Shown: piece after piece, positions 36,305 to 43,237 of the stretch
How the letters are laid out: each line of letters begins with the position of its first letter
Position numbering within the stretch: the stretch's first letter is position 1
Assembly: GCF_011605345.1 (NCBI RefSeq)
Contig: NZ_JAAOXM010000013.1
Span: forward strand, 124,001 to 188,000
DNA length: 64,000 nt
Source: Burkholderia sp. D-99
Lineage (GTDB): Bacteria > Pseudomonadota > Gammaproteobacteria > Burkholderiales > Burkholderiaceae
Direction of reading: 5' to 3'
Notes under the pieces: model-generated
Told to the model about the DNA's origin: nothing
Seen by the model: the letters and a program-made list of their open reading frames with translations, nothing else
The model's database searches: none
Translations under genes and position numbers: made by a program

Positions 36305-37051
36305 ATGAAAAATTCCTTCTCCCTTTCCTTTCCGCGGCGCGCATGGTGCGTGCTCGCGACCGCCGGCGCGCTGTTCGCAGGCGCCGCGCACGCGGCGATC
36401 GTGCCCGATCGTACGCGCGTGATCTTCAACGAAGGCGAACAGGCTGCGGTCGTCACGATCACCAACAAGAGCACGACGTACCCGTATCTCGTGCAGTCGT
36501 GGCTCGAGGACGCGAAGGGCAACAAGATCACGTCGCCGCTGATGGTCGTGCCGCCGCTGCAGCGCGTCGAGGCGAACGAGCGCAACGTGCTGCGGATCGC
36601 GAAGCTGCCGGGCACCGAGCTGCCGGCCGATCGCGAATCGGTGTTCTACCTGAACATCGGCGAAGTGCCGCCGAAGACCGATACGCCGAACACGCTGCAG
36701 ATCGCGCTGCATACGCAGATGAAGCTGTTCTACCGGCCGAAGGCCGTGCAGCCCGCGCGCGACGAGGACTGGACGCTGCCGATGACGTTGCGTGTCGATG
36801 CGGCCGCACACAAGCTCGTGTTCGACAATCCGACGCCGTATCACATCACGATCGTCGACGTGGCATCGGGCGCGCAGAAGACGCACGTGCCGCTGGAGCC
36901 GGTGATGGTCAGTCCGATGAGCACGGCCGACGTGCCGTTCAAGGCCGCGATGCCGTCGACGCTGTTCGTCACGCACGTCGACGATTACGGCGGCCAGGTG
37001 GCGGTCGAGTATGCGTGTGAGGCCGGTGCTTGCAAGAGCGTGAAGAAATGA
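36305..37051 (+). CDS. Periplasmic fimbrial chaperone (PapD/FimC family)
   Basis: Immunoglobulin-like chaperone of 248 residues delivering subunits to the usher. Signal peptide ends near AHA at about residue 30. The mature start is AIVPDRTRVIFNEGEQAAVV, with the G1 strand region LQRVEANERNVLRIAKLPGT, and ESVFYLNIGEVPPK (the PapD pilin-chaperone signature variant). The second domain follows. A Cys pair near the C-terminus (CEAGACKSVKK) may form a disulfide. Overlaps the adhesin gene by ATGA. Confidence 0.92.
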   Translation: MKNSFSLSFPRRAWCVLATAGALFAGAAHAAIVPDRTRVIFNEGEQAAVVTITNKSTTYPYLVQSWLEDAKGNKITSPLMVVPPLQRVEANERNVLRIAKLPGTELPADRESVFYLNIGEVPPKTDTPNTLQIALHTQMKLFYRPKAVQPARDEDWTLPMTLRVDAAAHKLVFDNPTPYHITIVDVASGAQKTHVPLEPVMVSPMSTADVPFKAAMPSTLFVTHVDDYGGQVAVEYACEAGACKSVKK

Positions 37052-38073
37052 GCGGGGCGCGACGAAATGGGATCGCGTTGCGCATGCCGGCCTGGCTCAG
37101 GTGGTGTGTGCTCGCGCTGTTCGTCGTGTTCGCGCAGCCGGCGTGGGCACTGAAATGTATTGCGAACAGCGGCGGCCTGTCGCTGACCGAGGCGATCGGC
37201 AATGTCGCGTCGTATCCGACCGACGCGCCGGATGGTTACGTGATCTGGGTGTCGCCGCCGCGCACGACAACGGGCTATTGCTACAAGGATATCGGCGGGT
37301 TGCAGAATTTCCCCGAACAGATCTATTTCTACGCGAACCCGGAGAAACAGAATCCTGCCGCGTGGGGGCTCGAAGTCGGCATTCGCTTCGAGGGCACCGA
37401 CTACTACGGACGCAGCAGCCAGCCGGGGGACGGCATCGACACGCACCGCTCCGTGAAAATCTGCGAGCTGAACGACCGGCAGGTCGATGCCGGAATGTGT
37501 CCGAAATGGCCCATCAGCATTACGTATCAGGTGGTCATTCGCAAGCGGGGGGCATGGACGAGACCACCCTCGGATATCTATGCGGTATTTCAGTTCGACG
37601 GCGAGCGCGGGCTGAACAGCAAGGGAAGCTTCCGCTACAAACTGAGCGGTCTCCAGAATCTCAAGCCGACCCCCTGCATGGTCGACGTGAAGGTCACGCC
37701 GGAGCCCGGCATCGTGAAGTTCGGCCAGGTTCAGGCGACGGGCAACGGTTTCTCGCCAGCGGTGCCGCGCAAGTCGTTCAGTCTCGCGCTGACCAAGCAA
37801 TGCAACGTGCCGGTGCGCGTGGACGGCTACTTCGAGACTTCGCAGACGGTGCAGAACGGGCTGCTCGTGCCGGATCCGAAGAGTAATTTCGGCATCGGCA
37901 TCGAGGACCGAAACGGCAAGGCGATTGCGTTTAACGAACAGTTCGTGCTCGCCCAGATGCCGGGAAGTGTGAACTACCAGAGCGTGACGCTTGATGCCGT
38001 GCTGAAGGCGTTCGGTCCGCCGAAGATCGGTCCGTTCAACGGTACGGCGACGATTCGATTGTTTATCTACTGA
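37048..38073 (+). CDS. Fimbrial tip adhesin / minor subunit
   Basis: Secreted two-domain fimbrial protein, 341 residues. N-terminal signal (MPAWLRWCVLALFVVFAQPA after a short basic lead; cleavage near AWA). About 170 residues of unique, Cys-containing N-terminal domain (KCIANSGGLSLTEAIGNVAS...) would be the receptor-binding part. A pilin domain of about 150 residues begins at NLKPTPCMVDVKVTPEPGIV and ends GTATIRLFIY with the beta-zipper pattern. Last gene of the fimbrial operon; the ATGA overlap with the chaperone stop fixes the start. Receptor unknown. Confidence 0.85.
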   Translation: MSGARRNGIALRMPAWLRWCVLALFVVFAQPAWALKCIANSGGLSLTEAIGNVASYPTDAPDGYVIWVSPPRTTTGYCYKDIGGLQNFPEQIYFYANPEKQNPAAWGLEVGIRFEGTDYYGRSSQPGDGIDTHRSVKICELNDRQVDAGMCPKWPISITYQVVIRKRGAWTRPPSDIYAVFQFDGERGLNSKGSFRYKLSGLQNLKPTPCMVDVKVTPEPGIVKFGQVQATGNGFSPAVPRKSFSLALTKQCNVPVRVDGYFETSQTVQNGLLVPDPKSNFGIGIEDRNGKAIAFNEQFVLAQMPGSVNYQSVTLDAVLKAFGPPKIGPFNGTATIRLFIY

Positions 38074-38153
38074 CGCATGCGAGCGCGGCCTGAGCGGGAA
38101 TTTGCCGTGCAAGGCAGGCCGACGGCCGAGCGTCTTTTTCGGGGGAGACGGAG

Positions 38154-39497
38154 ATGATTCTGAAGGGCACCATGGCAGCGACACTGTGCGTTGCTTCGAT
38201 GGCAGGCGCGGCTCACGCACAGACGGTGTCGGCCGGCGGCTATTCGCTGACCGTGATCGGCGACCTGGGCGGGCCGCGCGACATGCGGTACAACGGCAAG
38301 GCCGTCAGCGCGGACGGCAAGACGATCATCGGCTCCTACTGGAGCGAAGCGCAGCCCGGTAACTCGATGGCATTCTCGTGGTCGACCGCGACGGGCTGGC
38401 AGCGGCTGGCCGCGCCGGCGAACGCCTATGACTCGCTGGCACAGACGGTGTCGGCCGACGGGCAGGTGATCGGCGGCTCGATCAGCGCGCGCCAGGCGGA
38501 AAGCAGCAACCTCGATCGATGGGCGGTGCGATGGCCCGGCGACGGTCGCACACAGAAACTCGTTCCGGATACGGCGGGCCGGGGCGCATCGGTCGAAGTC
38601 GCGAACCTCGCCGGCACGAGGATGACGGGCAGCTTCACGGCGAAAGGCGGCCGGAATGCACGATTCATGTGGGACCAGCCGAGGGGTTTCCGCGAGTTGC
38701 CGCCGGGCGGCGACTATATCGTGCAGCTCCTGTCGATGACTTCGTCCGGGAATGCGGCGACCGGGTTGGCCGGCAATGTCGACGGCGTGTATGGCACGCG
38801 CGCGCTCCTGTGGACCGAACGATTCGGCGAACGGTTGTTGCCGACGATCAACGCGGGCGTGGCCAGAATGGATCTGGCCAGTGGCGTGACCGAAGACGAA
38901 CGGACGATCGCCGGTTCGCTCGGCACCCTGGTGGTCACGCCGGATGGACAACGGGTCGACTCGGAGGCCGTGCTGTGGACGAACGGCGGCGACAGCATCC
39001 AGCGGCTCGGTTTTCTCGACGGCGACGACAGCAGCTACGCGTTATCGATCAGCACGGACGGGCGGGTCGTCATCGGCACATCGAGCAACGGACAGACCGG
39101 TGTCGAGCGCGTCTTCGTGTGGACGCCGCAAAGCGGCATGCGCAGCCTCGTTGCGTTGCTCGAAGGGGCCGGCCTGTCGGTCGGCACGCTGAACCTGGCC
39201 AACGTGATCGGCGTGAGCCCCGACGGGCAGACCATCACGGGGCAGGGCTATCGCGACGGCGATCCCGACTACAGGCCGCAGTTCTGGCAAGTGCACATCG
39301 ATGCGGCGACCCTGCGCGCGTTGCGGCCGGCGAGCCCGGGCGCCGACGCGTTGCGGGTGCGGGCGGCGCCGCAGAAGGCGGTGTCACGGATGCTGGCGGC
39401 GAAGCCGGACGCAGCGATACAGCGAAGCGTGTGCCGCATGCCCGTCAGCCCGGCGCAGTTCGCGCGATGCCTGCCGCGGTTGCCGGCCGCACGCTAA
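38154..39497 (+). CDS. Secreted HAF-repeat (beta-propeller-like) protein
   Basis: Exported protein of 447 residues. Signal peptide MILKGTMAATLCVASMAGAA with cleavage after AHA. Repeats of the HAF/extracellular-repeat type recur every 40-60 residues: AVSADGKTIIGSYW, TVSADGQVIGGS, GVTEDERTIAGS, SISTDGRVVIGTS, GVSPDGQTITGQG. Such repeats are predicted to fold as a beta-propeller and occur in autotransporter passengers and secreted proteins, but no beta-barrel translocator is visible here. The C-terminal 70 residues are basic with three Cys. It starts 81 bp after the fimbrial adhesin, so it may belong to the same transcript. Function unknown. Confidence 0.75.
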   Translation: MILKGTMAATLCVASMAGAAHAQTVSAGGYSLTVIGDLGGPRDMRYNGKAVSADGKTIIGSYWSEAQPGNSMAFSWSTATGWQRLAAPANAYDSLAQTVSADGQVIGGSISARQAESSNLDRWAVRWPGDGRTQKLVPDTAGRGASVEVANLAGTRMTGSFTAKGGRNARFMWDQPRGFRELPPGGDYIVQLLSMTSSGNAATGLAGNVDGVYGTRALLWTERFGERLLPTINAGVARMDLASGVTEDERTIAGSLGTLVVTPDGQRVDSEAVLWTNGGDSIQRLGFLDGDDSSYALSISTDGRVVIGTSSNGQTGVERVFVWTPQSGMRSLVALLEGAGLSVGTLNLANVIGVSPDGQTITGQGYRDGDPDYRPQFWQVHIDAATLRALRPASPGADALRVRAAPQKAVSRMLAAKPDAAIQRSVCRMPVSPAQFARCLPRLPAAR

Positions 39498-39526
39498 CTA
39501 GCGTGGCCGCACGCAGGTGAAGCGAT

Positions 39527-39560
39527 GAAACAAGGCGCCGGTTCTCCGGCGCCTTGTTTC
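39527..39560. terminator. Bidirectional terminator between propeller protein and minus-strand genes
   Basis: Perfect 15-bp stem, arms 39527-39541 and 39546-39560 (GAAACAAGGCGCCGG and its complement), loop TTCT. The arms contain A-runs and T-runs (TTGTTTC), so it can work for both the plus-strand gene and the minus-strand peptide gene that ends three bases beyond it. Confidence 0.85.
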
Positions 39561-39562
39561 GT

Positions 39563-39700
39563 TTACCGCACCCAGCGGCACATCTTGTGATGGTGATGGT
39601 CGAAGTGACACACGCGGTGCGGATGCGCTTCGGCGATGGCCGGCACGAGCACGGCAGCGGCAAGCGCCGCGACGGCGAGCGATTTCAGTAGCGTTTTCAT
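39563..39700 (-). CDS. Small secreted HHHH-motif peptide
   Basis: 45-residue product with a textbook Sec signal (MKTLLKSLAVAALAAAVLVP, cleavage near AEA at about 25) and a mature part of about 20 residues rich in His and Cys: HPHRVCHFDHHHHKMCRWVR. Two Cys and seven His in 20 residues suggest metal binding. It resembles a family I recall as HHHH-motif proteins in Burkholderia. Stop codon complement at 39563-39565, start complement at 39698-39700; reading the minus strand gives an uninterrupted frame. Its stop is immediately beside the bidirectional terminator. Function unknown. Confidence 0.75.
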   Translation of the reverse strand: MKTLLKSLAVAALAAAVLVPAIAEAHPHRVCHFDHHHHKMCRWVR

Positions 39701-39748
39701 GTTGAAGTCCTTGTCGTTGAACAGTGAATCACGGGAAGAGGGCGGGCC

Positions 39749-39991
39749 TTACCACTGCGGCCGCTGATCGTCGCGTCGGTCGTCCCGATGGTCGTCGCGG
39801 CGGTCGTCATTTCCGCGCGGATGCTGCGCTTCCCAGTCGCGGCGCTCCCAGTAGCGATTGCCGTCCCAGTAACGATCGCCATGCCAGCCGATCGTGACTT
39901 GAGCCGGGCCGGCAGGATAGGCAACGCACCCGGTCAGCATCACGCTCGACAGCGCGCCAACCATGACAGCGGATAACACGATGGATTTCAT
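39749..39991 (-). CDS. Small Asp/Arg-rich lipoprotein
   Basis: 80-residue lipoprotein: signal MKSIVLSAVMVGALSSVMLT followed by the Cys of the lipobox (LTGC at 19-22). The mature part has VTIGWHGDRYWDGNRYWERR (YWxxNRYW-type, seen in small exported Burkholderia proteins) and a charged repeat RRDDHRDDRRDDQRPQW. The start at 39991 has GGGAGA before it on the minus strand. It shares a 325-bp divergent region with orbS and could be iron-responsive, though no Fur box facing it was recognised. Function unknown. Confidence 0.75.
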   Translation of the reverse strand: MKSIVLSAVMVGALSSVMLTGCVAYPAGPAQVTIGWHGDRYWDGNRYWERRDWEAQHPRGNDDRRDDHRDDRRDDQRPQW

Positions 39992-40316
39992 GGTTTTCTC
40001 CCGTGGAAACAGCACCCCGATCGTACGAGCCCCCAAAATTTCACGTGGTAAGAAGTTGCTACCGCAAATGACAGGTGCAGGCGTTTCGTCAGGCGCGTGA
40101 AAGATCGTGTCGGCGTGTCGCAAGCCGGTCACGCCGTCCGGAGTGACCGATAACCCCGTACCGGGCCCACCGGCTCGCGTCCCATCCGCCCTGGCAACGA
40201 TTTCACCAATTATTCAGACAAATCCTGACAGCCGAAAGGGTCATCGCGTAATCGGATTGAGAATGATTTGCGTTTACGTTAAATTGCGCTATCTCGGAAT
40301 TAGACGGAGCAGATCG
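39992..40316. promoter_or_regulatory. Divergent lipoprotein/orbS control region with Fur box and sigma-70 promoter
   Basis: No gene was found in these 325 bases. For orbS, TTGAGA at 40258-40263, a 17-bp spacer and TAAATT at 40281-40286 form a sigma-70-like promoter. It is overlapped by a Fur-box-like sequence (40259-40273, TGAGAAT G ATTTGCG; I count 10 of 14 matches to the 7-1-7 half-site consensus). The predicted transcript start near 40293 leaves a leader of about 24 nt with GGAG at 40306. Published work on ornibactin places orbS in the Fur regulon, consistent with this reading. Confidence 0.7.
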
Positions 40317-40973
40317 ATGGCGATGGCGGAAGTGCTCGACCGACCGGCGGCGACAGCGGCGAACCCGTTCTTCGGCAGTCATCCGGACCGGCCGCCGCGT
40401 GCGCGCCGCGCCGCGGAGCCCCGTGCGCAGGGCGCGTTGCTCGACGTGCTGATCTCGCATCGCGCGATGCTCGTCAATGTGGCGCGCGGCTTCGTCGGCT
40501 GCGCGAGCCGTGCCGAGGACGTCGTACACGACGTGTTCGTGAAGCTCGTCGAATTCCCGAACCAGGATGCGGTGCGCCAGCCGGTCGCATACGTGACGCG
40601 GATGGTGCGCAATGCGTCGATCGACGCGTGCCGCCGGCAAAATCTCGAGAACGTCTATCACACGGAAGAGGACGACGGCATCGACGTACCGTCGCCCGAG
40701 CCGACACCGGAAGCCGCGCTGCTGACGCGCGATACGCTGCGGCGCGTATGGGCCGCGCTCGACGACCTGCCGGCGCGCAGCCGCGCGGCATTCGAGATGG
40801 TGCGGCTGCGCGAGGAGACGCTGCAGACCGCGGCGCGCGCGCTGAACGTGTCGCAGACGCTCGTGCATTTCATGGTGCGCGATGCGGAGCGCCACTGCGC
40901 GGAATGCCTCGATGCATGCCATCGAGGCGTCGCGTGCCCGGTGTTCCTGGGCGGCCGCGCGCGGCGCCGGTAA
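40317..40973 (+). CDS. orbS: ECF sigma factor OrbS, iron-starvation sigma of the ornibactin locus
   Basis: Extracytoplasmic-function sigma factor, 218 residues, related to PvdS. Region 2 spans about 40-105 (SHRAMLVNVARGFVGCASRA, EDVVHDVFVKLVEF, PVAYVTRMVRNASIDACRRQ). Region 4 is near 140-190 (LPARSRAAFEMVRLREETLQ, then ARALNVSQTLVHFMVRDAER). The tail holds four Cys at about 194, 197, 201 and 207 (C-x2-C-x3-C-x5-C), unusual for a sigma factor and possibly metal-sensing. The start at 40317 is supported by the promoter and by GGAG at 7-bp spacing; longer upstream frames would extend through the promoter. It directs RNA polymerase to the TAAA/CGTC promoters before orbH, orbE and orbI. Confidence 0.95.
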   Translation: MAMAEVLDRPAATAANPFFGSHPDRPPRARRAAEPRAQGALLDVLISHRAMLVNVARGFVGCASRAEDVVHDVFVKLVEFPNQDAVRQPVAYVTRMVRNASIDACRRQNLENVYHTEEDDGIDVPSPEPTPEAALLTRDTLRRVWAALDDLPARSRAAFEMVRLREETLQTAARALNVSQTLVHFMVRDAERHCAECLDACHRGVACPVFLGGRARRR

Positions 40974-40980
40974 GCGCGGG

Positions 40981-41005
40981 TAAAAAACCGCGCCGGCCAA
41001 TCGTC
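40981..41005 (+). promoter_or_regulatory. OrbS-dependent promoter of orbH operon
   Basis: TAAAAAA at 40981 and CGTC at 41002, the starts 21 nt apart, as in the two other copies in this window. It lies in the 120-bp orbS-orbH gap, so orbH through orbB should be transcribed from here under iron starvation. The leader to the orbH ATG is about 80 nt. Confidence 0.85.
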
Positions 41006-41093
41006 TATCAGACAGGAGCGGCCGAAACCGCCGCTTTGCAATCCGATTTGCCACCCGCTTTGCCACCTTCAACCGCCTCAGCGATTTCCGATC

Positions 41094-41336
41094 ATGACGC
41101 AAGCCACGACGCCTTCCGCCGACACCGACGACCTCGTCTATACGGTCGTCATCAACGACGAAGAACAGTATTCGATCTGGCCGACGTTCCGGCCCGTGCC
41201 GGCCGGCTGGCGCGAGGTCGGCGTGAGCGGCCCGAAAGCCGACTGTCTCGCGCACATCGAGTCCGTCTGGACCGACATGCGCCCCGCGAGCCTGCGCCGC
41301 GCAATGGACGGCGAGCGCGCATCGCGCGCGTCGTGA
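41094..41336 (+). CDS. orbH: MbtH-like protein OrbH
   Basis: Small cytoplasmic partner of NRPS adenylation domains, 80 residues. The MbtH signature is complete: VVINDEEQYSIWPTFRPVPA (NxExQYSxWP), GWREVGVSGPKADCLAHIES and VWTDMRPASLRR. MbtH proteins bind and activate adenylation domains; here OrbI and OrbJ are the likely clients. It starts about 80 nt behind an OrbS promoter and is 45 bp before orbG. Confidence 0.95.
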   Translation: MTQATTPSADTDDLVYTVVINDEEQYSIWPTFRPVPAGWREVGVSGPKADCLAHIESVWTDMRPASLRRAMDGERASRAS

Positions 41337-41381
41337 CCCGCTGCGCCGCGTGTGCGGCGCGCCACCTGAAGAGGACGTTGC

Positions 41382-42389
41382 ATGACCCAGCTTTCGTTGC
41401 CGACGCTCGACGACCTGCGTATCGAGCCGGGGCTGCCCACCGTCGTGTCGCCGCGTGGCAGCGACGGGATGTCGATCGACGACGTCGCGCCGCTGGCGCG
41501 CGAGATCGTGGCCGACACGCTCGAACGGGCGGGCGGCGTGCTGTTCACGGGTTTTCACGTGCCGTCGATCGATGCGTTCCAGCAGTTCGCGGCGTCGTTC
41601 GGCGATCCGCTGATCGGCTATGAATACGCATCGACGCCGCGCAGCCAGGTCGAAGGCGCCGTCTACACGTCAACCGAATACCCGCCGCACCGCGCGATTC
41701 CGCTGCATAACGAGCAGTCGTACACGCGCGAATGGCCGCTGCGGATCTGGTTCCACTGCGCGCTCGCGGCACCGAAGGGCGGCGCGACGCCGATCGCGGA
41801 CAGCCGCGCCGTCTACCGTGCGCTCGACCCGGCGCTCGTTGCGCGCTTCGAGAAGCGCGAGCTGCTGTACGTGCGCAATTTCGGGCAGGGGCTCGACCTG
41901 CCGTGGCAGCAGTCGTTCGGCACCGACGAGCCGGCCGAGGTCGAACGGATGTGCGCGGCGCGCGGCATCGAATGCACATGGCGCACCGACGACGACGGCG
42001 AGCTGCTGCTGCGCACCCGCGAACGCTGCCAGGCCGTTGCGCGCCATCCGCGCACCGGCGACCGTGTGTGGTTCAACCAGGCGAACCTGTTTCACCTGTC
42101 GGCGCTCGACGACGACATGCAGGAAGCGCTGGTCGACGCGGTCGGGCTCAAGAACGTGCCGCGCAACGTGTATTACGGCGACGGCGAACCGCTCGAGGCC
42201 GACGCACTCGCGGAAATCCGCGGCGTGCTCGACCAGCAGCGCATCGTGTTCCCGTGGCGCACGGGTGACGTGCTGATGCTCGACAACATGCTGACCGCGC
42301 ATGCGCGCGACCCGTTCGAGGGGCCGCGCAAAGTGGTCGTCGCGATGGCGCAGAGTTACACGGTCCCGCGCGACCGAACGGAGGATTGA
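41382..42389 (+). CDS. orbG: OrbG, TauD/SyrP-type Fe(II)/2-oxoglutarate hydroxylase (aspartate beta-hydroxylase)
   Basis: Non-haem iron oxygenase, 335 residues, TauD/TfdA superfamily, SyrP branch. Predicted ligands: His-x-Glu in LHNEQSYTREWPLRIWFHCA (His about 109, Glu about 111) and distal His about 307 in LTAHARDPFEGPRKVVVAMA, with the 2-oxoglutarate-binding Arg close behind. It should hydroxylate aspartate carried on the second thiolation domain of OrbI, giving beta-hydroxyaspartate, one of the iron ligands of ornibactin. The stop shares a base with the orbC ATG. Confidence 0.9.
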   Translation: MTQLSLPTLDDLRIEPGLPTVVSPRGSDGMSIDDVAPLAREIVADTLERAGGVLFTGFHVPSIDAFQQFAASFGDPLIGYEYASTPRSQVEGAVYTSTEYPPHRAIPLHNEQSYTREWPLRIWFHCALAAPKGGATPIADSRAVYRALDPALVARFEKRELLYVRNFGQGLDLPWQQSFGTDEPAEVERMCAARGIECTWRTDDDGELLLRTRERCQAVARHPRTGDRVWFNQANLFHLSALDDDMQEALVDAVGLKNVPRNVYYGDGEPLEADALAEIRGVLDQQRIVFPWRTGDVLMLDNMLTAHARDPFEGPRKVVVAMAQSYTVPRDRTED

Positions 42390-43237
42390 TGACGCGTAGT
42401 ACCGCCGCGCTTGCCGCGCGCGGGCTGTCGGTAGGATATCGCGACCATGTCGTGATCGACGGGCTTGACCTGTCGATCGCGGCCGGCCGCGTAACCGCGC
42501 TGTGCGGACCGAACGGCTGCGGCAAGAGCACGCTGCTGCGCACGCTCGCGGGCCTGCAGCCCGCGCGTGCCGGCCATGTCGAAGTGAACGGGCAGCCGCT
42601 CGCAGCGTTTCGCCGTCGCGCGCTCGCGCGCGAGCTGACGATGCTCGCGCAGTTCAACCAGATTCCGTCGGGCCTCACGGTGCGCGAGCTCGTCGCGTAC
42701 GGGCGTTATGCGTACGGCGGCTTCCTGCGCGGCCTGTCACGCGCCGACCATGCGGCGATCGACGAGGCGCTCGAGACGAGCGGCCTCGCCGACGATGCTG
42801 ATCGCGACGTCGGCGCACTGTCGGGCGGCGAGCGTCAGCGCGCGTGGATCGCGATGGCGCTCGCGCAGCAGGCGCCGATCGTGCTGCTCGACGAGCCGAC
42901 GACCTATCTCGACATCCATCACCAGCTCGACATCCTCGATGCGCTGCGCACGCTGAACCGCACGCGCGGGCTGACGATCGTCTGGGTGCTGCACGACCTG
43001 AACCAGGCGGCCGCGTACAGCGACGAGATCGTGCTGATGCGTGCGGGCCGTCTGGTCGCGCAGGGCACGCCCGACGCGATGCTCGATCCGGCGCGGCTGC
43101 GCGCGGCGTTCGGCGTCGAGATGCTGAAGCTCGCGCATCCGCAGACGGGCGCACCGATGTGCGTGCCGGCCTACGGGCCGACGACCGACGGCGCGCCGCA
43201 GGCGGCCGGCGTTTTCGACCGGGATCTCGCCGTATGA
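42389..43237 (+). CDS. orbC: Ferric-ornibactin ABC importer, ATP-binding protein OrbC
   Basis: FecE/FhuC-type ATPase, 282 residues. Walker A GPNGCGKSTLLRTL at about 40, signature LSGGERQRAWIAMALAQ near 142-158, Walker B PIVLLDEPTTYLDIHHQLDI just after, and the His switch in VLHDLNQAAAYSDEI. The ATG at 42389 follows AACGGAGG with good spacing; an upstream TTG at 42386 is less likely. It ends with an ATGA overlap on orbD. With OrbD and OrbB it takes up ferric ornibactin across the inner membrane. Confidence 0.94.
   Translation: MTRSTAALAARGLSVGYRDHVVIDGLDLSIAAGRVTALCGPNGCGKSTLLRTLAGLQPARAGHVEVNGQPLAAFRRRALARELTMLAQFNQIPSGLTVRELVAYGRYAYGGFLRGLSRADHAAIDEALETSGLADDADRDVGALSGGERQRAWIAMALAQQAPIVLLDEPTTYLDIHHQLDILDALRTLNRTRGLTIVWVLHDLNQAAAYSDEIVLMRAGRLVAQGTPDAMLDPARLRAAFGVEMLKLAHPQTGAPMCVPAYGPTTDGAPQAAGVFDRDLAV

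Noticed and set aside
40107..40316. Longer N-terminal form of OrbS
   Set aside because: It would be translated through the Fur box and promoter; the GGAG-ATG at 40317 fits the transcript.
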